DNA of 64,000 nt from Aggregatilineales bacterium (GTDB lineage: Bacteria; Chloroflexota; Anaerolineae; Aggregatilineales; Phototrophicaceae): contig JAUQWZ010000004.1 of NCBI GenBank assembly GCA_030834905.1, forward strand, positions 1 through 64,000, in the 5' to 3' direction. The position numbers were made by a program, and so were the translations under genes. Below are positions 30,226 to 39,261 of the stretch, piece by piece (within the stretch, counting starts at the first letter, position 1; every line of letters begins with the position of its first letter). Under the pieces are notes generated by a model. It saw only the letters and a list, made by a program, of their open reading frames with translations, did not search any database and was not told the DNA's origin.

Positions 30226-30488
30226 CTCGATTTCAAAAGGTTTGTCAGCGTCTTTGGGTGGTCGTCGGCATCTAATACTTTTCCCCTTATTTTCAGTGAT
30301 TTCCCAGCCAAGTTTGAGGAGGCTATATACACATAATTCGTTTGCCCGTTGGGGGGAGTATCATTTAGAAAAACAGATTTTGATAATTGAACCAAAGTGA
30401 TTCTATTTACCGCCTCAGTGTTGACTAACAAAACATTAGTTTTCAGTATAGCGCTTCTAGATTTATAAAACAAAAATGCCCAGCGCAT
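30222..30488 (-). CDS. small protein overlapping the TIR gene start
   Basis: 88-aa ORF with 4-nt overlap to the TIR CDS. Confidence 0.45.
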   Translation of the reverse strand: MRWAFLFYKSRSAILKTNVLLVNTEAVNRITLVQLSKSVFLNDTPPNGQTNYVYIASSNLAGKSLKIRGKVLDADDHPKTLTNLLKSR

Positions 30489-30506
30489 CAGCTAGGCATT
30501 TTGATA

Positions 30507-32648
30507 TTACAACTCCATATCTGGAGAAGCTTGTTCATTCATGTTAGTAGCTATAGACCGCTGACCAAGATCGGCATACAAACCTTCAGCGGTAATATGT
30601 GCATCACGCTCCGCGTTCGGATTATGCAAATGCCATTCACTCTCCTCACGCACAATCTTCCTGTCACCGCTCATGTAATCGACAATCTGGTTGTAATTCA
30701 TGTCCTCCCACTCACCAGACAGTCCTTCGAGCTTTGCCACTTCTGGCGCAAGTTCTGGACCGTCGAGCAGATCCGGCACCAGATACGAGCGAAACTCCGC
30801 ATCGAACTTGCGTGCTTCTTCTTCATTGGCGAAGTGCGCCATCTCCAGCGTTCGCGCTTCCGTCGGATAGACGCTGTCGTCTATGCCATTTTCTGCAACG
30901 TAGTCGTCGAAGTCAGGCGGAAGCTGCGGAAAGTCTGTCACGAACAGCGCCGTTCCGAGACGTTCACCTTCGGGTGTTTCCACCGGTCGGTAATGCATCT
31001 GCCAGTAGTGGCGCTCCGGTTCAGGTTCGTCACCGGTTTGCGCGGCGATCAGCGCCTCCCAACTATCTGGTTCAGGCGTGAGTACAGCCGGCATCTCCTG
31101 CGTCTCATCATTGGTTATATCCCGAATCGATTCATCGACTGACACGCTTTCTAAGCCCAGCAATTCCACCTCACGTGCCGTCGTGAAGCGGTCAGGCGGT
31201 CCCTGCCGGAACAGGCGTCCATCGGTGCGATCCGCGTCCAGTTCATCGTTTGCCACCGCCATTCCTTCCGCCTGCCGCATGGCAACTTCCAGCCCTTCCT
31301 CCTGATAGGTGCGGTATAAGTCCTCCCGATCCATTTCGGCGATTTCACGCTCGGCTTCGCGTTCCCATTCATACGATTCCATCGGGTAGGTCTTGAGCGT
31401 TTGAGTTTGATTACCGATATGCCTATCTTCTTCTAGCCACCATTTATCGGCAGCCAGTTCCAGCGTCCAGGGATCGACTGCAACCACCTCAAACGAGTAG
31501 TTGACAGTCGGATCGACCGGTTCGAGCAGATGATAATTCGAGTCGGCAAACTGCTTCCGGAATTGTTCAGCGCGCGCTTCTGGCGCAAGTATCTGCGCGT
31601 TGTCATCCTGATGTTCACGGATGATTGCTGCCTCCGCACGCTCGCGTTCCAGATTGGTCGTGAACGGATCGGGTGGTCCTTGAGTGAATAAGCGCGGGTC
31701 ATCGTGCTGCGGGTCAACGACTCCCGCTTCAATCCCCGCCAGTTCGACCAGATTCATTGCGCCTTGCAGATCGCCATTGGCTTGCAGGGCGAACGCCATA
31801 GTCGCCTGGAGATGCGCTTCTTCCCAACTCGGTTGTGGAATCGTGAGGCGTTCGTATTCGCCATCGCCCCATGATTTCACGACCTCAATGAATGATTCCC
31901 CGTTGGCACTTATTGCTCCAATGCCGTAGTCGGGTATCTCACGCTCGCGCACCGTCGTGAATGGGTCAGCCGGTCCGTCCTCAACAAAGAGGCGCGGGTC
32001 ATCGCGGATGGGATCAAGATAACCACCCGTGACCGCCATCCGTTCAGCCAGATTCATCGCCGCTTCCAAACCCTGCGTTTCACGCAACTGGTTCAGTTCG
32101 CGTTCGTCAATTCGCGCCTCTTCGTACATGCCATATTCGGCAATGGTGAGGGTATCGAAGCGCCGTTCGCTGCCGTACATCCACGTTTTCACCGCTTCCA
32201 GTGACGGCTCATTGTTCGGTCCCACGCCGTAGCCAAAGTAGTACTCCGGCTGCGGGTTGAGCGCAGGCAAATCCGGCGGATCGGGGAATTCCTGCCCACA
32301 GTTGTCGGCGATATCGCGCGCGAGCTGCTGTGCCATGTAGACATCGCCTGCCGCCAGATACTTCTCTAAGTCCGGTAACGGCCAAGCGGAACCGGGATCA
32401 TCATCCGGCAGCGGCATCACGGGATACGAGTCGTGAAGGACGTGTCCCCCGTCTGCACGCGCTGCCCGGAAATAGCGCAGTTCATAAGGTTCTGCCTCTG
32501 GTTCAGTGTTATCGACCACCGCGAACCAGTGAGTAGTGCCACCACCGTCGAGATGATGCGGTATGATCTGTCCCTCCTCATCCAGCGGCAGAAGATCGTC
32601 GCTGAGCGTTACTTGCGGTGGTAGATCGCGTTTGCTATCCTGCGTCAT
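30507..32648 (-). CDS. large acidic hypothetical protein with internal repeats
   Basis: 713 aa; three copies of D-x-RLFxxGPPDPFTTxREhE-like motif. Confidence 0.75.
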   Translation of the reverse strand: MTQDSKRDLPPQVTLSDDLLPLDEEGQIIPHHLDGGGTTHWFAVVDNTEPEAEPYELRYFRAARADGGHVLHDSYPVMPLPDDDPGSAWPLPDLEKYLAAGDVYMAQQLARDIADNCGQEFPDPPDLPALNPQPEYYFGYGVGPNNEPSLEAVKTWMYGSERRFDTLTIAEYGMYEEARIDERELNQLRETQGLEAAMNLAERMAVTGGYLDPIRDDPRLFVEDGPADPFTTVREREIPDYGIGAISANGESFIEVVKSWGDGEYERLTIPQPSWEEAHLQATMAFALQANGDLQGAMNLVELAGIEAGVVDPQHDDPRLFTQGPPDPFTTNLERERAEAAIIREHQDDNAQILAPEARAEQFRKQFADSNYHLLEPVDPTVNYSFEVVAVDPWTLELAADKWWLEEDRHIGNQTQTLKTYPMESYEWEREAEREIAEMDREDLYRTYQEEGLEVAMRQAEGMAVANDELDADRTDGRLFRQGPPDRFTTAREVELLGLESVSVDESIRDITNDETQEMPAVLTPEPDSWEALIAAQTGDEPEPERHYWQMHYRPVETPEGERLGTALFVTDFPQLPPDFDDYVAENGIDDSVYPTEARTLEMAHFANEEEARKFDAEFRSYLVPDLLDGPELAPEVAKLEGLSGEWEDMNYNQIVDYMSGDRKIVREESEWHLHNPNAERDAHITAEGLYADLGQRSIATNMNEQASPDMEL

Positions 32649-32871
32649 GAATCCCCCTTACGCGGTTCAGGCGCACCGGAAAATCACGTCCGGCGCGACC
32701 GCGCTCAACGACAGTGAACTGTCCGTTTGCGACGAGCGCGACCGCAGCCCGTCGGATGAGCATCCGCAGCGCGCCGGTGCGATCTACCTCAAGCCGCTGC
32801 GACAACTGTTCGAGACGCGCCTGATCAGCGGCGGATAGACGCAGCGAAAAGTTCTTTGATCCGTCGCTCAT
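32635..32871 (-). CDS. small RHH-like protein
   Basis: KNFSLRLSAADQARLEQLSQRLEVDRTGALRMLIRRA; operon overlaps at both ends. Confidence 0.6.
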   Translation of the reverse strand: MSDGSKNFSLRLSAADQARLEQLSQRLEVDRTGALRMLIRRAAVALVANGQFTVVERGRAGRDFPVRLNRVRGIHDAG

Positions 32872-33968
32872 AGGTCAATCTCCCACTGGTCATGGGTATA
32901 GTCCGCCAGATCCTGGGCAGCATCCGGTTCCAGCGGAATACCGCGCTCACCCTCCCACAGCCCGCGTTGATCGGCGGCAAGTGCCATGCCTTCGGCTGCC
33001 TCAAATGCCCGCTCGATGCCGTCACGCTCAACCACGTTGAGCAGATATTCCGCAGCACCGTATGCTTTGTCCCACTCGCCCGGCACACATGGGGCAAGCT
33101 GCGCTTCGACCTCATCTGTCTCTGGGTCACGCCCAAGCGAGAGGATGCTGGTCACGCAATTCGACGGATCATCCTTGTCTGGCTGAAACACACCGATCCA
33201 GTATGCGGTCCCTGTTTCGGGATCAACGAATGGCGGCGGGTCGGCTTCCGGGTCGAAACCATTGGCATCGATGCCGATGTCGCGCAGCGCCTTAAACGCC
33301 GGTGTATCAATCTCCACGGTTGGGGCAGGTTCGTTCTCCAGGTTGAACAGGTCCTCAAACTCGAAATCGGCTGGTGGTCGATCGAGCGGAGCGCCAGCGT
33401 CCAAGGACCGCATCGCATCATAGGCGGCATATTCAGCGGGTCCTGCCACGCCCCATGCCGGTGCTGGCTCACGCAGTTCAGCAGCGCGTTCCGCTGCACG
33501 CTCATGGGCGAAGTCCGTCAATTGAAACGGCAGCAGTCGCTGATCGTGAATCTCGTTCTGCAGCCCGTGGTAGAAGGCAGCGGCTTCGTCAAGATCGTCG
33601 AACGTGCCGATCTCCAGATAGCTGCCGCCGAGATCGCCGGTGTAAGCGTTGGCGTACAGGTCAATTGCGCCGATGCTGTACCGTTCGCCTTCATGGTCTG
33701 ATGCGGTACGCTCGACGGCAATGATCCCGGCATCGTGCCAGCCCCATCCCTCATCCGCATTGAAGACAGGTTGAGCAGCCGCCGCAGGTGCATCTGGTTC
33801 AACAGGTTCTGGCATCCATAACGGATTGAAGGCGTTATCGTCGGGCAGGTAATCGAACGCGTTGTCCGCAAACAGGTCGACGGGAAACGGATCGTCCGGC
33901 ATCGAGAAATCAGGTTTGGGCGATTCGGATATTTCATCCCAGTCGATAGGCGGTGGCATAGTACTCAT
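32868..33968 (-). CDS. acidic hypothetical protein
   Basis: 366 aa, 4-nt overlap with downstream gene. Confidence 0.7.
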   Translation of the reverse strand: MSTMPPPIDWDEISESPKPDFSMPDDPFPVDLFADNAFDYLPDDNAFNPLWMPEPVEPDAPAAAAQPVFNADEGWGWHDAGIIAVERTASDHEGERYSIGAIDLYANAYTGDLGGSYLEIGTFDDLDEAAAFYHGLQNEIHDQRLLPFQLTDFAHERAAERAAELREPAPAWGVAGPAEYAAYDAMRSLDAGAPLDRPPADFEFEDLFNLENEPAPTVEIDTPAFKALRDIGIDANGFDPEADPPPFVDPETGTAYWIGVFQPDKDDPSNCVTSILSLGRDPETDEVEAQLAPCVPGEWDKAYGAAEYLLNVVERDGIERAFEAAEGMALAADQRGLWEGERGIPLEPDAAQDLADYTHDQWEIDL

Positions 33969-33971
33969 CGT

Positions 33972-35639
33972 TTACACCTCCTCTGCAGGACGCAGCACGA
34001 CCGGTTTGTGTTCGTCAACCGTATGAGAAGACGGCGCAGGCGTTGGGCGCAGCGCCCTCTCAAAGCGTGTCCAGAAGGTGCGCAGCATGTCGAGACGCGA
34101 TTCTTCGCCTGACGCGATCCGGGTGATATCGGCGTGTAGGTCGGCGGCGCAGGTCGGTGATGTGAGGTCGTCGAATGATGCTTTGAGATACGCCGCCAGT
34201 GCGCTCCCGTATTCGGTCAGCACCAGAAAACTGTCGTCAGCGGTCACGCAGCCCGCCGTTTGCAGCCCACCGACTGCCCACACCGCGCTTGACGCATCCA
34301 ATCCGAGATTCACCAGCTCGTTCACCAACATCCCTTCAGTGAAGCGTGCCGGAAGCTCGCTGGTCACGGCATCGAAGGCGATCTGTGTCGGATGCAGTTC
34401 GTCGCCCTGACGCAGGATAGGCAGCACCTCATCTCTGGCGGTGGTCGGCAGGATGCGCCGCCAACCGTCGGCGTAAAACAGCTTCGCCGTCGCGCGGAGT
34501 TCGAGCGGATACGTTTTGCCCTCGGCGGTGCCAACAAGAATCCGCGCCCCCAAGATCCGATCCTTCGCTGGCGGCATGTGCGCGGCAATGAAGTGTTTCC
34601 AGATCATCGTATATAACGCCGCGCCATCACTGGGCAGGTTTTCAGGGATACGGCTGATGTTGGTCGGCGCGATCCCGCTACTGACCACCGCATCAGGAAC
34701 GGCGTAATCCGTCCCGTATTCGCGACGGATATACGCTCGCGCTGCCTCACCTGCCTCAAGCGGCGGCGCGCTGTCGGAATGGGAGATCCAGCCCGCTTCA
34801 TACAGGGTTTCAACGAGCGTTAACACCCGTTCCGGAGACAGCGCGAGGTCGCGCTCAGCCGTCTCGATGAGCGTTGGCAGCGTGAGCGCATCCGGGGCGG
34901 GATGCGCCTTCATCGCCTGCCCGGTTCCATCCACCCAGAACATGCCTTGCTTGAGCAGCATCTTTAACTGTGCCGCCTGCGCTTCATTCCGCAGCGCTAG
35001 CGGTGCGCACTTGGTATTCACGATTTGGGCGGTGAACAGCGCGCCCCCCTGCTCGAAAGTTACTGAGGCGTGCCAGCGCGTTTTTGGAATGTGAGCGGCA
35101 AGCTGCGCTTGGTGTGCTGCCAGCAGTCGCAGCGCGACCATACCGTGATATGTGAGCGCCGTCTTGATGCCGACCGCTTTCCGCGCAGCGGCATTGACAC
35201 TCCAACCGACCAGGCGGTTCACGGTGCGCTGCGTGATTTCTGCTTCGACCTGATTCATATCGAGCGGACGCGCCGCAGCGAAGGCGGCACGAATAGCGTC
35301 TGGCATGAGCGCGTGCAGCATCACTCGATAGAGTGGCTTGTCCTTCGCGTCCGGTGAGAGTGCCAGCACCTGCCACGCTATCGCTTCACCGGCGCGACTC
35401 GGCGGTGTGGCAGCATAGACCGCTTCGCACTCGCGCACTGCTTTCATCAGCCGGCGCACGAGATTGCCTTTGCCCGGCACGACGGCGAAGGTCGGACGGA
35501 AGTCGTCCACGTCGATGCCGAGTTTGTCGGCGGGCAGGTCACGTACAAAGCCGCAGCACGGCTCGACGCGCCAACCCTCGCCGAGTATGTCCGTCAGTGT
35601 CTTCGCCTGTGCAGGCGTTTCTACGATCACAAGTTTCAT
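33972..35639 (-). CDS. type IA topoisomerase homologue, predicted catalytically inactive
   Basis: MKLVIVETPAQAKTLTDILG and ATPPSRAGEAIAWQVL (TOPRIM), VEAEITQRTVNRLVGWSVN, LTLVETLYEAGWISHSDSAPPLEAGEAARAYIRREYG. Confidence 0.8.
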   Translation of the reverse strand: MKLVIVETPAQAKTLTDILGEGWRVEPCCGFVRDLPADKLGIDVDDFRPTFAVVPGKGNLVRRLMKAVRECEAVYAATPPSRAGEAIAWQVLALSPDAKDKPLYRVMLHALMPDAIRAAFAAARPLDMNQVEAEITQRTVNRLVGWSVNAAARKAVGIKTALTYHGMVALRLLAAHQAQLAAHIPKTRWHASVTFEQGGALFTAQIVNTKCAPLALRNEAQAAQLKMLLKQGMFWVDGTGQAMKAHPAPDALTLPTLIETAERDLALSPERVLTLVETLYEAGWISHSDSAPPLEAGEAARAYIRREYGTDYAVPDAVVSSGIAPTNISRIPENLPSDGAALYTMIWKHFIAAHMPPAKDRILGARILVGTAEGKTYPLELRATAKLFYADGWRRILPTTARDEVLPILRQGDELHPTQIAFDAVTSELPARFTEGMLVNELVNLGLDASSAVWAVGGLQTAGCVTADDSFLVLTEYGSALAAYLKASFDDLTSPTCAADLHADITRIASGEESRLDMLRTFWTRFERALRPTPAPSSHTVDEHKPVVLRPAEEV

Positions 35640-35848
35640 GTCAAGTCTCCTTTTGGAGGCGTTTTGCGTTCAGGTCTTTCAGCAGCAGTCGCAGCGTCCG
35701 GCGTGCGTTTGTCCGGTCGTCCAGCAGCGAGACGGTCGCCAAGCTCTCGCTCACGCAGGGCAAGCCAGAGATGCCACTCTCGATAGGCGTGGTATGCCTG
35801 CGTTTCCAATTCCTGCCACGGCGCGGTCGCCGTCGCTTTGGGCGGCAT
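35636..35848 (-). CDS. small hypothetical protein upstream of the topoisomerase-like gene
   Basis: 70 aa, 4-nt overlap with 33972-35639. Confidence 0.5.
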   Translation of the reverse strand: MPPKATATAPWQELETQAYHAYREWHLWLALRERELGDRLAAGRPDKRTPDAATAAERPERKTPPKGDLT

Positions 35849-35903
35849 GACATTGCTCCTTCTCTTTCACTCAAGTGGTGTGACCACTTACGTGGTCGGA
35901 CGA

Positions 35904-36155
35904 CTATGTCGTCTTGAAGCGCGCCAGTTCACCTGGCGTTGCCTTACCGAACAAATACCAGAGTCCTTCATCCTGAATATCCAGCACGAAATGGAAGCGC
36001 GGCAGCTGCGCGATGATGTCGCGGTGCTGCTGGTTGAAGTGGGCGAAGGCGGCATCATCACGGAAGACGTTCATGCCCTGCCGCTGCGAGAAAATCACGC
36101 GGATCGGGCAGTTCTCGAAGATCAGCCGCGCTTTCCCCTCCAAAAAGACACTCAT
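35904..36155 (-). CDS. hypothetical protein
   Basis: Internal ATG of a 135-aa ORF chosen because the longer version would run through the hairpin at 36257-36288. Confidence 0.4.
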   Translation of the reverse strand: MSVFLEGKARLIFENCPIRVIFSQRQGMNVFRDDAAFAHFNQQHRDIIAQLPRFHFVLDIQDEGLWYLFGKATPGELARFKTT

Positions 36156-36309
36156 CTGCTGATGGAGCAGTAACTCGACAAGACTTACGTCCCTTTGACC
36201 TGAGCGAAGTCGCCCGCGCATTCGAGAACCGTTCGCTCCCCAAATTTGTTCGTCCTGAAGCCGATCCCAATAACGGGGAGTCGGCTTCTTCGCATTCAGG
36301 AGATACCCC

Positions 36310-36783
36310 ATGAAACAGGAAAGTTTGTCGATTTACGTGGTCGAAGCGCTCCCCACCGAGGAGCGGTGGCAGGTCAGACGATGGCAGCGATCTTCCGCGC
36401 TGCTCCCGCTCGGCTTGATCCTGCACACGGTCAGCACCGAAGCGGGCGACGTGGAGATGCACATACCTTACGGTGCTTCGCGTGACCGTGACGTGCTGTT
36501 GTGGGCATTTGCTGAGGTCAAGCGACTGCATCCAGCACCGACCGATCTGGAAACGCTGAACTCGCTCCCTCTGGTGGAGCAGTTCCGGCTGTCGCTCGAG
36601 TTGGCGCTGGAATACATCCAGCTTGCCGAGGATGGACGCGGACACAACGACCGCTCGCGCTACCTTGCCCGCTGTCTGCGCCAGATCGCCAGCACCCTCC
36701 CCAATTCCGTTGGTTCTACAGCCGCTTCCGGCGAATCGTTGGATGAACAGGCTGTTGTCGATTCAGGAGATCAAGATGAGTAA
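36310..36783 (+). CDS. hypothetical protein upstream of parM-like gene
   Basis: 157 aa; stop overlaps the next start. Confidence 0.6.
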   Translation: MKQESLSIYVVEALPTEERWQVRRWQRSSALLPLGLILHTVSTEAGDVEMHIPYGASRDRDVLLWAFAEVKRLHPAPTDLETLNSLPLVEQFRLSLELALEYIQLAEDGRGHNDRSRYLARCLRQIASTLPNSVGSTAASGESLDEQAVVDSGDQDE

Positions 36784-37831
36784 GCGGCGAAACACCCTCA
36801 ATCCGGTCGCGCCGAACGGCGTGATCACCATCGGGCTGGACATCGGCTATGGCGTCGTCAAAGCCGTCACCAGCGACACCGTCATCACCTTCCCGTCGGT
36901 CGCGGGTCATGCCCGTGAGATCAAATTCCAGCAGGCGGAGATCGCGCAGCGGCATCCAGGCGACCAAATCACCGACGACGAAGGCATGTGGTTTGTCGGT
37001 GATCTCGCATTGGCGCAGCTTCCGCCGGGTGAACTGCTTCGGTTGCGCGGACGCACTGCCAACGAAGCGACGATGGGCAATGCCTTCCGCCTGCGCTTGG
37101 CAAAGGTCGCCATCGGGAAACTGTTCAACGGCGTTCACAACCGCGATGCTGTCCACATCCGACTTGCGACGGGACTCCCGTGTGATCACATGCGCGATGC
37201 CGCCGAACTCAAGAAAACACTCTTAGGGACGCATCTTGTCCAGACCGACTCGGCGGAGGTGATCGCCAACGTCACCGAGGTCATGGTCATGCCGCAGCCT
37301 TACGGGACAATTTATTCGCGCACGCTCACCCCGGCAGGTGATCTTAATCCGACGTACACCTTCATGCGGACGGGTGTGTGCGATGTCGGGACGTACACGG
37401 TGGATGTGGCGCTGGATGACGACGGCGAGTACATCGACTCCGAGAGCGGGAGTGTGGAAAGCGGCGTGTTCACGGCGCAGGAACGGATCGCGGAATCGCT
37501 TGAACGGGACTACCGGCAGAAGATGCCCTACAAGATCGTGGAGGACGTGCTGCGGACGGGGCGTTTCCGCGCCAGCGGCGATCTCGTTGATTACAGTGCC
37601 GAGGTTGAGGAAGCCCTCGCACCGCTGCGGAGCGCCACCTTGAATTTGCTCAGTGAAAAGTGGAAAGCAGGGACGACCGTCGATGTGGTCTACCTGTCGG
37701 GTGGTGGAGCCGAACTGGTACTGCGCGAGGTGATATCCGCCTATCCGCAGACGCAGTTGGTCAAACAGGCGCAGATCGCCAACGCACAGGGCTACCTGAA
37801 CTATGCCCGGTTCGCGGAGACGGCACGATGA
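36776..37831 (+). CDS. ParM/Alp-like actin-family plasmid segregation protein
   Basis: GVITIGLDIGYGVVKAVT (phosphate 1), HIRLATGLP, TGVCDVGTYTVDVAL (phosphate 2), VVYLSGGGAELV (adenosine motif). Confidence 0.85.
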   Translation: MSKRRNTLNPVAPNGVITIGLDIGYGVVKAVTSDTVITFPSVAGHAREIKFQQAEIAQRHPGDQITDDEGMWFVGDLALAQLPPGELLRLRGRTANEATMGNAFRLRLAKVAIGKLFNGVHNRDAVHIRLATGLPCDHMRDAAELKKTLLGTHLVQTDSAEVIANVTEVMVMPQPYGTIYSRTLTPAGDLNPTYTFMRTGVCDVGTYTVDVALDDDGEYIDSESGSVESGVFTAQERIAESLERDYRQKMPYKIVEDVLRTGRFRASGDLVDYSAEVEEALAPLRSATLNLLSEKWKAGTTVDVVYLSGGGAELVLREVISAYPQTQLVKQAQIANAQGYLNYARFAETAR

Positions 37832-38304
37832 GCGGGTTTTACCAGTTAGACCAGCGGTTTGACGGCGGTAAAACCGGAAAACGAGGGGGGATGAGCAGCA
37901 AACGACCGCCCAAACGGGAACACAAGCTGATCGCGTTCAAAGCCTTCTTCGATACCGACCGCGACATCTTGGAATGGTGGGAGGGGATGCAGGACGGCGA
38001 ACGCAGTGAGGTGATCCGCGAACTGCTGCGCGGCTATGTACGGGGACTGCCGCTCTATGAAGCGACTCGTCGACCTGCCGTCGCCGTAGATGGAAGTGTC
38101 GTGCTGCAACTTCGAGACGACACGGCATGGATACGCGGGGCGTTGAACGAGATGCCTGCTTATCTGGAAGGGCTGCTTGGTCGGATCAGTGTCTATACGC
38201 CGCCTGCCGTGCAGTCAGAACTGAGTGCAGCGCCGTCCAAAGACAACCTCAGTCACGATGCGCTGGCGCGCCGCAAAGCAAAGATGGGGAAAGTTGGATG
38301 GTGA
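37828..38304 (+). CDS. ParR-like adaptor, predicted DNA-binding
   Basis: 158 aa, 4-nt overlap with parM-like gene; HKLIAFKAFFDTDRDILEWWEGMQDGERSEVIRELLRGYV. Confidence 0.6.
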   Translation: MSGFYQLDQRFDGGKTGKRGGMSSKRPPKREHKLIAFKAFFDTDRDILEWWEGMQDGERSEVIRELLRGYVRGLPLYEATRRPAVAVDGSVVLQLRDDTAWIRGALNEMPAYLEGLLGRISVYTPPAVQSELSAAPSKDNLSHDALARRKAKMGKVGW

Positions 38305-38380
38305 GAGCGTTCGCCATGCAGCAGCAAAAGCCGTTCGACGCCGTCCGCAATGCGGGGACTGTCCGCTTGGCGGCGTCGGC

Positions 38381-38638
38381 GTTCCGGTTCGAGGCGGGGG
38401 CGCGTTCGCTTGTCGTCGTCCATTGTTTGGACGCGCCCCCTGTGCCTCTCCCGGAACACAGCCAGCTAAAACGCTGGCTGCTCAATCGCCGCAGGGCTTC
38501 GGTGCAGCGCCTCACGGCGGCAGCACCGGTTCGACGGTGCGGAGCACCCGCCGAACGTGTAGACGGTACCCGTACCGTCTACACGCCACACCCCGCGCCG
38601 ATTTCGCGGGGCAAAGCGCACCGGTTCGTTTGCGAACC
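38381..38638. repeat. second hairpin array, between parR-like and the HU/relaxase module 2 (candidate oriT, parC or structured RNA)
   Basis: 38381-38387/38451-38457 enclosing 38396-38405/38431-38440 (10 bp); 38460-38466/38473-38479; 38523-38528/38535-38540; 38556-38569/38572-38585 (14 bp); 38591-38597/38605-38611; 38623-38628/38633-38638. Confidence 0.85.
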
Positions 38639-38653
38639 AGAAAGGCAGAAGAC

Positions 38654-38959
38654 ATGAACCATCGCGAGGTGATTAAGCAGGTTGCGCGGCGCTTTCCTGA
38701 CCTCACGCAGCAGCAGATTGCAGAGGTGTTGGACGTGTTGGTCGAGGTGTGGAGCACGGCGCTGGCGCAGTCCGACGACGTGGTGATTCACGACTTCGGC
38801 AGGCTGACGGTTGAAGTCCAGCGCATGAAGACCAGCGGCGCGATCCGGGCACAGATGGGCAGCAGCGCACCGGAGCGTCTGACGCGCCTGTATTTCCGTT
38901 TCTACCCGGTCGGCAGTCTGCGCCGTCGAATTGAAGGGCAGTTCAAGGAGCGTGCATGA
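38654..38959 (+). CDS. HU/IHF-like DNA-binding protein
   Basis: MNHREVIKQVARRFPDLTQQQIAEVLDVLVEVWSTALAQSDDVVIHDFGRLTVEVQRMK. Confidence 0.75.
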   Translation: MNHREVIKQVARRFPDLTQQQIAEVLDVLVEVWSTALAQSDDVVIHDFGRLTVEVQRMKTSGAIRAQMGSSAPERLTRLYFRFYPVGSLRRRIEGQFKERA

Positions 38960-39258
38960 AAAGCAGAGACAAGAACAAAGTCCGCTTCACCGTCGGGTTT
39001 ACCCCCGATCAAGCGAGTAAGCTGGATGAACTCAACCGGACGCGCAGCCGCAAGGGCGACACGACCAACCGCGCCGCGCTCGTGCGTGAGGCGGTCGGTT
39101 TCTACCTCCAGCATCAGCCCGATTTGGTCGGGTCGCGCAAAGCCATCGCCAAAGACCTCGAAGGCAAGATCGACGCGCTCGACGCGAAGGTCGAAGACCT
39201 GCGGGCGCAGTTCGCCGCGTTTGTCGAGAGTATGACCCGTCGCCGGACGGGAGGCTGA
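38956..39258 (+). CDS. RHH-like relaxosome accessory protein
   Basis: RFTVGFTPDQASKLDELNRTR...LVREAVGFYLQHQPDLVGSRK; related to 25986-26354. Confidence 0.65.
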   Translation: MKSRDKNKVRFTVGFTPDQASKLDELNRTRSRKGDTTNRAALVREAVGFYLQHQPDLVGSRKAIAKDLEGKIDALDAKVEDLRAQFAAFVESMTRRRTGG

Positions 39259-39261
39259 TGG

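Noticed and set aside
30501-31142. 213-aa + strand ORF
   Set aside because: Antisense to the repeat-containing 713-aa CDS; no motifs.
32892-33701. 269-aa + strand ORF
   Set aside because: Antisense to the 366-aa - strand CDS that is overlapped and coupled within an operon.
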